A stretch of 64,000 bases of DNA from Scleromitrula shiraiana (taxonomy: Eukaryota > Ascomycota > Leotiomycetes > Helotiales > Sclerotiniaceae). Below are positions 23,693-33,427 of the stretch, piece after piece. The notes under the pieces are model-generated. The model saw only the letters and a list, made by a program, of their open reading frames with translations. It was not told where the DNA came from and ran no database searches. Location of the stretch: positions 372,001 through 436,000 of the forward strand of contig JABELC010000005.1 in the NCBI GenBank assembly GCA_028455995.1. The letters are read 5' to 3'. Numbering within the stretch: position 1 is the first letter of the stretch; each line of letters starts with the position of its first letter. Position numbers and translations under genes: made by a program.

Positions 23693-24178
23693 ATTTTCGA
23701 TAATATATGGCATGGGCTTCGAGTGTATCGATTCGGCAAAATATCAGGATCTGTCGTGTCAAGGGCTTATGGAGTTATTGATCGGAAATTGAAGGGCAGC
23801 ATTGGTTGTACTTTACTGAATCTACGGATCAGATTACAATGAAGCAGTTCACCCAACTGTTCAGCTTGACTCCATCTTGGATCAAGTCTGCGGCCTTAGA
23901 GACCGACCGGCTTGCCGGCTTCTTTGCAAGTGCTGACAACACGTACGTGTGCAATTATAAATGAACCTTTTCAATTTTGAAATTCGAGATTACTTGGTGA
24001 TCTCAGAACTATGATACATGTTTCCATTTTTTCTGTCCGACCAATAGAAGCTTGGAGGCATTAAGCATACCCTTTGTAGTTCACTTTGAACCTGACTCCT
24101 GATATCAAAGATGTACAAATTTCCAAACAAAAAAACAAGGACATTATCTTCTTGAATACTTTCATCCATCAATCCATC
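23693..24178. other. convergent 3' intergenic region
   Basis: Between RPL11 and the small gene at 24179-24550; 3' UTRs only, no other feature seen. Confidence 0.6.
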
Positions 24179-24550
24179 TCACTTCGACTTATCCGTTCCA
24201 TTGATCATATTATTAAACACCTTCCCAATCGCCGATGGCTATCACAAGATACAAATTAGCCTTTAACTCTTTCTATCCACATCATACTCATCAAACATTA
24301 TATAACTAACCTCTCCTCTCTGATCACTAAAGCCATCCGCAAACTTAGAACTTCCAACTCCCTGAGCCTCAGACGTTCCTCCCTGCTGAGATTGAGATCC
24401 CAGCTGACTGGCTGCTCCGGGTGTATGATGATTTGTGGCACCGGCTCGAGAATATGCTGCTTCAATGTTTTTGACTCCTTGGGTTTTGCCGGATAGGAGA
24501 TCGCTGATCATACCTCCTGTACTCTCTTTCTTTTCGGGTTGGGATGACAT
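24179..24550 (-). CDS. small Ser/Gln/Gly-rich protein, unrecognised
   Basis: Two exons, 24550-24311 and 24238-24179, give 99 residues. The donor GTTAGT after GAG and the acceptor GTGATAG are both phase 0; the second exon reads PSAIGKVFNNMINGTDKSK then stop. The protein begins MSSQPEKKESTGGMISDLL; an in-frame Met 11 codons earlier (24583) is an alternative start. It is hydrophilic, low in hydrophobic residues and has no signal peptide or Cys, so it is probably small, soluble and mostly disordered with an amphipathic C-terminal helix. Without the intron the frame runs on into sequence of no coding character. I do not recognise the family. Confidence 0.6.
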
Positions 24551-25407
24551 GGTGGCGGTTGGCTTTTGGTTATAAAGACTCAATGGATAAATTTATTTGA
24601 TATTCGAGATTTGCTATGAGATGTGCAAATATATGAGTGATTATGTTGCAATGTTTGGATTATGAGAAAGTGTAAAGTTCATGGATAACTATTTACTTTC
24701 TAAATAACCTCCTGAATTATCATTATTCATAATACTATTGTTGCCACAATTGGAATGGAATCGTCATGACTGAGGCGCACTACTGAGTACCGGGCTTAAA
24801 GATCCTGCCAACTTATTTGTCAACTTATCAATCGGAGCTTGTTCATTACCGGCAGGGTACGTTCCTGAGACCCCTGGATGAACTAAGTAAGTAGTAATTA
24901 CTTACTTTAGCATCCTTCCCTTCATTGTTGTTGATCGATGGGTTTTAGGAGAGGGTTGTTAGTACATACTTATCCGGCAAGGACTCGATCCGATATGCGG
25001 GTGATGAGATCATGGATCGATATACTCCTAGTTCAAACTTTCTTTTCTATGTTGATAACTCCGCATAAGGCGAGTTTCAATTCTCACATGTCAAGACGAT
25101 TAACCTACAATACACATTTTCATATTCTCATGTTCTCAGGTAAGGTATTTCAATCATAAGTATATTCATTCATTTAGGTCCCAGCCTACATATCGTACAT
25201 CCGTTCATTCGTCCCAAAATAATTCTGCCATCAACATATGAAAGCAGTTTGTTCCAATTCATAGCAGTCCAAATCAATAACCATCCTACGCCTGACCCCA
25301 ATCCATACAATAATATATATTATGATAGTATCAATATCTCCCACATATCATTCCGTTATGATGGTCCTCGACTTGAAATTTCCAACCCGAATCTAACTCG
25401 GATGAAT
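24551..25407. other. intergenic between two small genes
   Basis: Promoter of the 24179-24550 gene and 3' region of the next; no other gene or RNA seen. Confidence 0.5.
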
Positions 25408-25826
25408 TTATTGTGAACCTTTCGTATAACTAATATTCAACACAAAATTTATTAGTAAATGTAATTAAATATGATAAAATACGACAGTATAAATTCAAAA
25501 GATAAACTCACTTATTCCACATCTGTCCAATAAACCCCGGCTTTGGAGCCTGCTCGTTGAAACTCATACGACGAGCAGCAGCTTCCGCATCACTACTATT
25601 TCGCTTCTGATTCATGAGGCCAGAGAAAAGTGTGCCTTCTTGGGACATCTGTTGATTGTAGAGGAAATATGAGTTAGTTGCTGTTGGTGAGAGGCCTAGA
25701 GTTGCTCAGGTTGAAACGTACGCGTCTATTTCTTGATGTGGCATCGCCGGAGATATTATTGGCTGGTGTGGGGGTGGTGCCGGAGCCTCCTTTTACAGCA
25801 GTGGTCATTCTTCCTGTTGACGACAT
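25408..25826 (-). CDS. small conserved-looking fungal protein, unrecognised
   Basis: Three exons, 25826-25722, 25648-25512 and 25429-25408, give 87 residues. Exon 1 is MSSTGRMTTAVKGGSGTTPT...TSRNRR; exon 2 starts at an internal ATG (MSQEGTLFSGLMNQKRNSS, AAARRMSFNEQAPKPGFIGQ); exon 3 adds NYTKGSQ. The last intron has donor GTGAGT, a TACTAAT branch point and TATTAG acceptor; without it the protein ends in Lys two residues after Met-Trp. The core KRNSSDAEAAARR...PGFIGQMWNNYTKG gives the impression of a small fungal family with a basic N-terminus and a C-terminal aromatic motif. Function unknown. A short form could start at the exon-2 Met. Confidence 0.6.
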
Positions 25827-27245
25827 TTTGATGTTGATTATTGATTTTTGTCTATTGAGTTGTGTTATGTTGCGTGGAAGATTGTAAATTATGATGTTTG
25901 AATTGGTCGGTGAACAATATATGTAGAGATTGTAAATATCTTACGATATTGGATGATAAATGTATTGAAGTGTTATAAATGAGAAATCATACGAGGGATT
26001 TACTCCGTACATATACCATCAAATCAACACACGGAGAGATCTACATACCCTTAATGCTTGACCCCCCTTCCCGCAAAAGCCATTATCTACCCACCTATCG
26101 AACAAAGGGAAAAGGATCTAGAAAGTTCCCACCATTCATGATCTCATAATCAAATCCTCGATCAATAGGCTGAAGTTTAAAACCCCATCGATCAATGAAC
26201 GATTACAGTTCATTTTCTCTTGATTGTCAACTACACCGTGGACCTAGCAAAGGGGTTGCTAGAAGATAACCCACACCACTAGTAAAGGAGCGGTTGATAC
26301 ATCGTGATTCTTACATCCAATACATGTACAGTACATTTCATTTACCATTTTCAGTTTTATCATCTTATCTATTGCTATAGTAGATGCAATATAATAGTAT
26401 CAATTTAAGGCAAAAATGGAAAATCATGAAGTGGAGTGTTCCAGTCATTCCATATAGACAGGGATAATAAGTCTGGGGTGAGAATGCGGGGTTCACTCAT
26501 GACGACGACAATCCTCAATTCCGATTCGACGAATTGTTTGATTTGTAATAATCAAAGCAACGACTCGTACTCGCGATGGATAGATTTAGAGGTTATTACT
26601 CTTATCGGATTTGACTTTAATGTTTCCTGTGATTTCACCTTATATTAGTTGATCGATCGATCAAGCCCACAAATAGATAAATCAAACTCGATAAGATACT
26701 TCTTAGCCTTGCCCAGAAATTGAACTCAAGATCGAGTAGTTTTCAAACACTATCTTATAGAGTTATAGAGTTCTACCAAAGTTTCTAGTTTGACGTGAAG
26801 GGCCGACGATCGGACGGGATGCGCCATATTGAATAGCTTCCATATCTAAGCTAATTGATAGGCCCAGGGTCTAGTTGAGTCTCTTGAATGATAAGATTTC
26901 AATTCCCAAAAGGAGATCTCCAGAACAGCGATTGGGAGATTGACTTTTAACTTTCACATGTATCGTTCTCCAACGAATTAGTGTTTGTTTGCTTGTTTCT
27001 TTGAGTCCTACATCTAGACCACACCTATGTTGAAGCGACAGCGTTATACTTCTCTAAACAGTGGCGTTGATGTGTTTGAAAATTTGGGTGGGCATAGTTT
27101 GCCCTACAGGCTTCAGGAAAATTTCCACTTGTTGGATGAGCGGGGCACTTATGGATGAGAGTGGGGAGGCCCAAGTGGGCTGTTAGTTGGAGACTGAGCC
27201 TTTGAGGTTTTGACGGTTTACTTGAATTTGGATACTATAGTATAT

Positions 27246-27392
27246 ATTCTGTGTTTGAAAGTCCGTATTTCATATGGATATCAGAATTGAATTTAATCTA
27301 AATGCATTTCAATATCTATATTCTAGATAGATGTCTAAAATGAATTTGTTTAATTTCAATATTTACTTTTTGAAGGGACGTTAGAAAATCGA
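27246..27392. repeat. copy of the palindromic dispersed repeat
   Basis: Contains TTTCAATATCTATATTCTAG and later GGGACGTTAGAAAAT, the same order of motifs as the arms near 1200-1345 (CAATGTCTGTATTCTTAATG, ATTAGAAAATG). Confidence 0.4.
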
Positions 27393-29176
27393 TTAACTCG
27401 GGTTGAATTTTCATATTTTCTGAGGTGTGAGAAAGATGTTGTTGGGGCATATGCTGTCGAGGAATCTATCTCAAAGTCAAGTTTTTATACAATTCTTGCG
27501 ATTTGCTTGTAACATTTGCTTCTTACGATATCCGAGTAGCTTTCTATTAAAATATTCTGCATATGTGCTTCGTGATTCAAAAACAAAAGCCCGCTATCTA
27601 TTATTGCTATTGCTTCAGGCAATCATATCTCTTCCTTTCAACCTCTCACTTTTTTCTAGTCTTTAAAACGTGAAACCTCTAAAATCACTGATGGAAATAA
27701 AGGGGGAAAAGATACTAAGCACCAAAACTATATAGCCGTTGCCAGTATAGAAACCCTATGTGGATTTTTTTGGTACGGGTTGCGACTCGGTGAAATGCTA
27801 TATGTGAGCATGGAAGCTGAGCTAGCCCGCTGGTTATCGATATATGGTTAAGTTTGTTTGGATTTATACAGGGTGGGGGATAAATGGATTAATTGGTTGA
27901 CTAGCTGGGAGAAATCGGCGGATGAAGTGAATGAGTTGGTGGTTGATTGAAGTGAATTGTTTGTAGCGTGGATAGTTTGTTAAGACTCGAAACTTGGAGT
28001 CGAGAGTGATGTTCTTGATGCAGGAGTCAAAGGTTTTGGGCAAGGATTATAATTCTTCAAATTCCAAGGGTTCGAAATTGTATTGGTATAAACCGCGAAT
28101 ATCATTTCAACTGTTTTGCTATGATTTTGTTTCGTGTTGGCATTGAAGTGAGTGAGGTGGGATATTACCGGTATGAATGATATGGATAGAATGTCGTGCC
28201 TTTGAGAAGTGACAGGAACATTGAATTCAAATACCAAAAGAGTTGTAATTTATATATAGCTATGAAGTAGTTAGTTACATCAATAGTTTGACTGTATCTT
28301 GACCTAATGTATCGTAATGTTTGTTTGAGATATAGATACTGAACTAACTATCTCCAATGTCTCCAATATCTGTTTACAACAAGAAAATTGGAGCCAAAAC
28401 ATATAACTACATGGTATATTAACTGGACAGCCATTCAAAACTCGATTAGTTCGATAGGAGGGTATTTTTTGTATCATTCATGAATGTTACAAAAATCCGA
28501 GATACATTGTAGTTAAAAGAGCCGCCGTATCTCATGCTAGTCAAGCCTGCAATTGCTGGCAATGAACTGAGATAATAAAGATCAATCCATAGATCATATG
28601 TTATGTTTTTGAGCTATTGGTAGACTCTATTTCTCGATTAAATGTGATATTTTACAATATTATAGCAAATAGTCGGATATCTATCTACGAATTGATCGAA
28701 CAACTCCGAGTTCAAGTTTTGAGTGCCTGTCATGTTGTTAGTTGATATATTGATGGTATACAAATGAAGATATTTGCAAGTAGATATTCACATCTTGAAC
28801 TGACATTAACAAATTGTCCAGCTTGCTCCTTTGTACATCTTGAGGTACATGTACATGATAGACAGAAGAAGTTCTAACCGAGAAGAAGTTCTAACCGACA
28901 TCCATTGATGATTGTTGGATTCTAGGCTTAAGTCCGAAACTGGGCTAGAACTGACGAGCTTTTCCTAATTGGAAATAGATTACATGATTATGTAATATTT
29001 CCTCAAAAGGGCGGATTTCATCCATCAACAACCTCATTTTTTATAACATGACCAGACATGAATATTAACAACCAATAATTATCCATTTTTGGGATTCCAG
29101 ATGTCAATCGGAAAGTTTGATTGAACAAAAAATCATGAATGACGTTGATGTAATCGAATTGCGGTAACCCCTCACT

Positions 29177-29342
29177 TTCGCGAAGGCGATGGAAGATTCT
29201 AGTGGTCTCCAGCAAGTTCCAGAAATATCAAGCTGATGCAAGAATAACCTGACTCCCTTTGTTTGCAATAAATCCAGCGATTTCATGAATTTTCTAGAAT
29301 AACCGTTCGATTATACATCAGAATTTCTAGTATATTCTAGAA
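29177..29342 (+). promoter_or_regulatory. heat-shock element cluster of HSP30
   Basis: Five inverted TTCnnGAA/GAAnnTTC pairs: 29177-29184 (TTCGCGAA), 29192-29199 (GAAGATTC), 29217-29224 (TTCCAGAA), 29292-29299 (TTCTAGAA) and 29335-29342 (TTCTAGAA). These are binding sites for trimeric Hsf1. Confidence 0.75.
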
Positions 29343-29356
29343 ATCAATCAAATGAA

Positions 29357-29364
29357 TATATAAA
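29357..29364 (+). promoter_or_regulatory. TATA box of HSP30
   Basis: TATATAAA 15 bp downstream of the last heat-shock element and 69 bp before the first ATG. Confidence 0.7.
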
Positions 29365-29425
29365 GGCAAGTGAATCGCTTCTTTAATCCTCTTTCTTTTT
29401 TCTACATCAGAACAACAATCTCCAA

Positions 29426-30139
29426 ATGCAATCCATGCAATCTTTTCGAACAGCAAGACTTCCAGTCGCAAGAACCATCAAACGAGCTCTAAAGCCTCAA
29501 ACAGCAACACGCAAAATGTCTTTCTTCCCAAGATCTTATCTCACAAACGAGTCCTCCTCCTTCACACCACTTTTCCGTCTTCTCGACGACTTCGATCAAT
29601 ACAACCGCGGTGACAGTCATAACGGTCATCACAGCCGCCACAGTATGAAGTCCTTCACTCCACGCTTCGATGTCAAGGAGCTCGACAAGGCCTATGAGCT
29701 TCACGGCGAGCTCCCTGGCATTGAACAAAAGGACGTCGAAATCGAGTTCGTCGATGAACAAACTCTCAACATTCGCGGCCGCACTGAGCGCTCTTACACT
29801 TCTGGTACCCCACCAGCCGGCATTGAAGGTGCACCTGCAGCCGGTCGCATAAACGAAGCTGAACCAACCGAACAGCACAAAACCCATCAACCTACCGTCG
29901 AGGATGAGAGTGCCGAAGCTTCTGGCACCAGCGCTGAAGTCACCAAAGCCGACCAGGCTCAAACACCTCAAGCAAAGTACTGGGTCTCCGAACGAAGCGT
30001 TGGTGAATTCTCTCGAGCTTTCAGCTTCCCTGTTCGCGTCGACCAGGATGCAGTCAAGGCTTCCATGAAGAACGGAATCCTTAGCATTGTTGTTCCCAAG
30101 GCTAAGAAGCAAGAAGGCCGCCGCATCAACATTGAATAA
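29426..30139 (+). CDS. HSP30: HSP30-type small heat-shock protein
   Basis: ATP-independent chaperone that holds unfolding proteins during heat stress. Single exon, 237 residues. The alpha-crystallin domain starts at about residue 78 (FTPRFDVKELDKAYELHGEL, then PGIEQKDVEIEFV, TLNIRGRTERSY), is interrupted by a 70-residue Glu/Ala/Thr/Gln-rich insertion, and resumes at YWVSERSVGEFSRAFSFPVR through MKNGILSIVVPKAK, ending RRINIE. The split domain is usual in filamentous-fungal HSP30. Family members normally begin MSFFPR; here that Met is residue 31 (29516), and the extra 30 residues are basic, hydroxylated and free of acidic residues, as in a mitochondrial presequence. Upstream heat-shock elements and a TATA box predict strong heat induction. 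Confidence 0.92.
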   Translation: MQSMQSFRTARLPVARTIKRALKPQTATRKMSFFPRSYLTNESSSFTPLFRLLDDFDQYNRGDSHNGHHSRHSMKSFTPRFDVKELDKAYELHGELPGIEQKDVEIEFVDEQTLNIRGRTERSYTSGTPPAGIEGAPAAGRINEAEPTEQHKTHQPTVEDESAEASGTSAEVTKADQAQTPQAKYWVSERSVGEFSRAFSFPVRVDQDAVKASMKNGILSIVVPKAKKQEGRRINIE

Positions 30140-31038
30140 ATGGCTATGATATTTGGAGGACCTTTACCATTACGATTACGAAGTTGATGAAAACCGGGAA
30201 TCTTTACTCGTTTCATTAGCAGTTTGCTCTTTTTGTTTTTGTTCATCAGCGATGGAGTTCTAATGAATCTACGATAATGATGGAGGGAGATGAAGGGGTG
30301 GAAATTCGTGATCTTGCTTTGCGGAGGATTTTAATGATACTTTACAATTTTTCCTCTTTTGATCTTCTCATTCTATCTGTATCTATGTAGCAACAATAAT
30401 AAAATCACCATTAAAAAAACCCAATTTCTTCTTCATATGCTGCTTGCTGTGCCAAATGTGATTACCAAATAAAAGTGAACAAAATTCTGATCTGCCATTT
30501 CTCTCCTTTTTTATCTAATAGCCTTGACATTTAAATGTTTGTTCTATAAGTAAACATTCAAAACATGAATTAGTCTAGAAGATGCTTAAATACTTGTTCT
30601 CTATATAGACTTTAAAAACGAATATGTTTAATAAGTATTTGCATCTCAGTTAAGACCTTCAGAGATTAACTAGCTCGAGTTGATATCCTCGAATGACTAA
30701 TCAAACTTACATCACCACCATTACTGTGAGCTTGACCTAGATTTTAAACAAGCGATTGAACGATTTTGGTATGATGCTGCTAGTTTTGTTAGCCCATTCA
30801 ATGTTCGCAAACATTGATCTTTTGTCGAAATATATTGAAGTTCAGTAAAATCTATTTTATATTCTCCCCAGTTCCCGGGGCCGGTTTCACAACATCGTCA
30901 TATTTATTGGTGGGTCTGTGCCTACACAAGATCATCTGTAGAGTGATGGCCCATTTCATTCGCACCCCATTACTTATAACAACAATATTAATCACACTTC
31001 TTTTCTTCCCCAAAACAAACAGTACCGGGATCTTCACA
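30140..31038. other. intergenic HSP30 / HAD phosphatase
   Basis: HSP30 3' UTR with AATAATAAAATC near 30390, a dispersed-repeat copy at about 30526-30635, and the 5' region of the next gene. Confidence 0.5.
30526..30635. repeat. copy of the palindromic dispersed repeat
   Basis: AAATGTTTGTTCTATAAGTA followed by AACATTCAAAA and later units of the same type as in the element arms at 1080-2815. Diverged. Confidence 0.35.
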
Positions 31039-31941
31039 ATGGCGTCCGCACCTTTGATACCAAATCCAAAAAGTTTCATCATAGATTTCGACGGGACCAT
31101 CACCACGAAAGATACCATAGAAGCGGTAATAAATATAGGAATTTCGTCCCAAAAAACCAAAGGAAAAGATTTCACAAAAATAGCACAGGAATTGGTGGAA
31201 TCGTATAATCGGGATTATTCTAAATTTATCGAGGATTATAGACCTAGGAAAGAGGAGAGAAATACGCTGGAACAGGTGGTTGAATTCCAGAGATGTTTGA
31301 GGGATGTAGAAGTTGGGAGTTTTGAGCGGGTTAGTAGATCGAGGATTTTTGAGGGCATCGATGAGAGGGAGTGGGTGGAAGCGGGGAGGAATGCGGTGAG
31401 CAGTGGGGACGTGGTTGTGAGGGAGGGGTTTAAAGAATTGGTGGGCTTGATAGAGGCTTCGGAGAGTCGCTGGGGTATTGTTTCGGTCAATTTTTCAAGG
31501 TTATTTATTAAGGGAGTTTTGGAACAGAGTTTGGGTGTTGAGAGTGTAGATGGTGTGCCGATTTTGACGAATTCGCCTGATATTGAAGGAGTTTTGAAGG
31601 GACCTGTTATGAAGGATATGGGGAATAGATTTTCTGATGTGATGGCAACATCGGATGCGAAACTAATCGCTATGAAGCATTTGATGAATGTTTGGGAACT
31701 ATCTACCTCGTCAGATGTGGTCTATTTTGGAGACTCCACAACTGATATTGAGTGTCTTACTCACGATAATGTATTGGGTATCGTCATTTCGGATGATGGA
31801 GAGAGTAGTCTTATGAAATCACTTGGGGGTATGAAGAAACGACCTGACCATATAGAAAACATTAAAGGTGGACAGGTAGGACGGATGTATTGGGCAAGGA
31901 ACTTTGAAGAGTTTAGACAGAACTTACTCAGATCCAAATAA
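31039..31941 (+). CDS. HAD-superfamily phosphatase
   Basis: Single-exon HAD hydrolase of 300 residues from the Met at 31039. All four motifs are present: motif I FIIDFDGTIT (nucleophile Asp of DFDGT), motif II in GIVSVNFS (Ser), motif III Lys in SDAKLIAMKH, and motif IV VVYFGDSTTDIECL. The C1-type helical cap lies between motifs I and II, as in phosphoserine-phosphatase and PHOSPHO-like enzymes. A Mg-dependent small-molecule phosphatase in the cytosol is likely; the substrate cannot be told. The frame is open upstream: a Met at 30946 would add 31 residues with a hydrophobic stretch (LLITTILITLLFFP), which could be a membrane anchor or just leader sequence. I chose 31039 because homologous folds begin a few residues before motif I. 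Confidence 0.82.
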   Translation: MASAPLIPNPKSFIIDFDGTITTKDTIEAVINIGISSQKTKGKDFTKIAQELVESYNRDYSKFIEDYRPRKEERNTLEQVVEFQRCLRDVEVGSFERVSRSRIFEGIDEREWVEAGRNAVSSGDVVVREGFKELVGLIEASESRWGIVSVNFSRLFIKGVLEQSLGVESVDGVPILTNSPDIEGVLKGPVMKDMGNRFSDVMATSDAKLIAMKHLMNVWELSTSSDVVYFGDSTTDIECLTHDNVLGIVISDDGESSLMKSLGGMKKRPDHIENIKGGQVGRMYWARNFEEFRQNLLRSK

Positions 31942-32256
31942 GTAAATAGAGGAAATTAGAGAAGAAATGCAGCCTAATTGCAGACTTACTATTTCGAATA
32001 CATGCCCTTTAGGAGGTGATAAGTAACCAGGTTGCAGGCTCTTCCTCAACTCCATTGGCAGCACATTCTTTCATCGAATTACATTGAGTTCATGATTCGC
32101 ATTATATTTCGCCATATATTTCACCCCATAACAAGCCAGATAGATGGATGTTGTGGTATAGTTCATAAATTCCGAAGCAATGGGTCTCGTAATGGCAGCC
32201 GCTCAACGATGCATATATGCCTTGCTAGTAATACAAATCCACATCACCACACCTCT
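31942..32256. other. convergent 3' intergenic region
   Basis: Between HAD phosphatase and proteasome beta-6; 3' UTRs only. Confidence 0.6.
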
Positions 32257-33115
32257 TTAATCCCTCTTCAATGGCTTGTAGATCTCTTCGATACCATCCT
32301 TTGTAATGATCAACATTTGTAAACCGTCACCAACCTCAATATGTCTTTCTACTGCTCCGTCGAAAGCATCCTTGACTAAATCTTCCACCTCACTTCTTGG
32401 TAATGGAACTCTTTCTCTTTCGGCGAGCGCATGTCCCTCCCCACTTCCTGGAATATATTGATTTTTGAAGTTAACTTGGTTGTCCAAAAATGGCATAATC
32501 AAGCTTGCAGCAGCGCCTGCAGCTCTGCATTGCTCTCTTTCATAACTTCCGACTGGATCGTAACTGTAAACTGCTCCTTTGCCTTCCTCATCCAAACCTC
32601 CGAGAATAGCTGTAACATAATATGGGAAAAATCGTTTGCTGTAAAGGATGGTCGATAATCTTTGGGCGCATGCCTTGACACTCATGGGCTTGCCGTGCTG
32701 GTATCGATACATCTTAACAACTGCATCAAGTCGTTCCTTCAATGCCTCGCCATCAGCAGCAAAGCCTACAACGGAGAGAACAAGGGTAGCATCATCCTGA
32801 GATGCAGTTGTGCCGCCGATCTTGAAGACTTTTGGGGAATAACGTGTGTTAATATTGTAACCAGATGTGGAACGGGTGTCACCGGCGATGATGGTGAAGT
32901 CGCTGCCTGAGATTGCGAGTGTAGATCCACCGTTATCGGTATATCTGCAAACAAGAAACATATCATATTAGTCCAAGAAGTAGGTGAATCAAACGGATGG
33001 AACTAACGTACGGATAGAAACCATGCTGTTTGGTACCAGTAGCTGCGGTTGTTGGAGCTTGGTTGAAAGAGTAGTTTGGACCATTCATTAAAGGGTTTTG
33101 GCTGAACATAGCCAT
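32257..33115 (-). CDS. PRE7: 20S proteasome subunit beta-6
   Basis: Non-catalytic beta subunit of the 20S core (yeast Pre7, human PSMB1). Two exons, 33115-33012 and 32944-32257, join CC|A TAT to read FYPYTDNGGSTLAISG, 263 residues in all. Diagnostic stretches are FTIIAGDTRSTSGYNINTRY, SPKVFKI, SVVGFAADGEALKERL, KRFFPYYVTAILGGLDEEGK and AVYSYDPVGSYERE. The residue after Gly-Gly is Ser rather than the catalytic Thr, consistent with an inactive subunit. The N-terminal propeptide-like segment is about 36 residues. Divergent from STT4 with 312 bp between starts. Confidence 0.96.
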
Positions 33116-33427
33116 CTTGAGATTTGTTACTGGGTATCTTTGGGAATATGAAGTGATGCGAATTGAGGAAGTTGGTTGTGTTGTCTATTAAAGTAGTTCT
33201 TTGTATGGTATGTGGTTTGTGGTTTGTAGTACTCGCTGGATGTCGCGTCCCTTCAGCCTGACAGCCAAATGCTAGCGCCAATCTTTATGACAGGGGTAGC
33301 TTACTTTACAGAACATCAATATCAATGTCCACGGTATCACTTACTGTCTGTCTGATAACTCTTTTGATGTGAGAAATTTAATTTGTTTGATATGAAGATA
33401 TAAAAATCATTTATACAGTGAGAAACT
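33116..33427. promoter_or_regulatory. bidirectional promoter PRE7 / STT4
   Basis: 312-bp divergent spacer; a GCCAATC box lies near 33277. No PACE-like proteasome element was recognised. Confidence 0.45.

Larger units (their letters stand above)
25827..29425. other. 3.6-kb gene-free interval
   Basis: No frame here has a recognisable domain or a consistent intron pattern. It holds a dispersed-repeat copy at about 27246-27392 and, at its right end, the HSP30 promoter (separate entries). The open frame at 27427-27666 is short and Leu-rich and was not accepted. Confidence 0.5.

Noticed and set aside
27427..27666. Leu-rich plus-strand frame of 79 codons
   Set aside because: Hydrophobic by base composition; no signal peptide pattern, motif or splice support.
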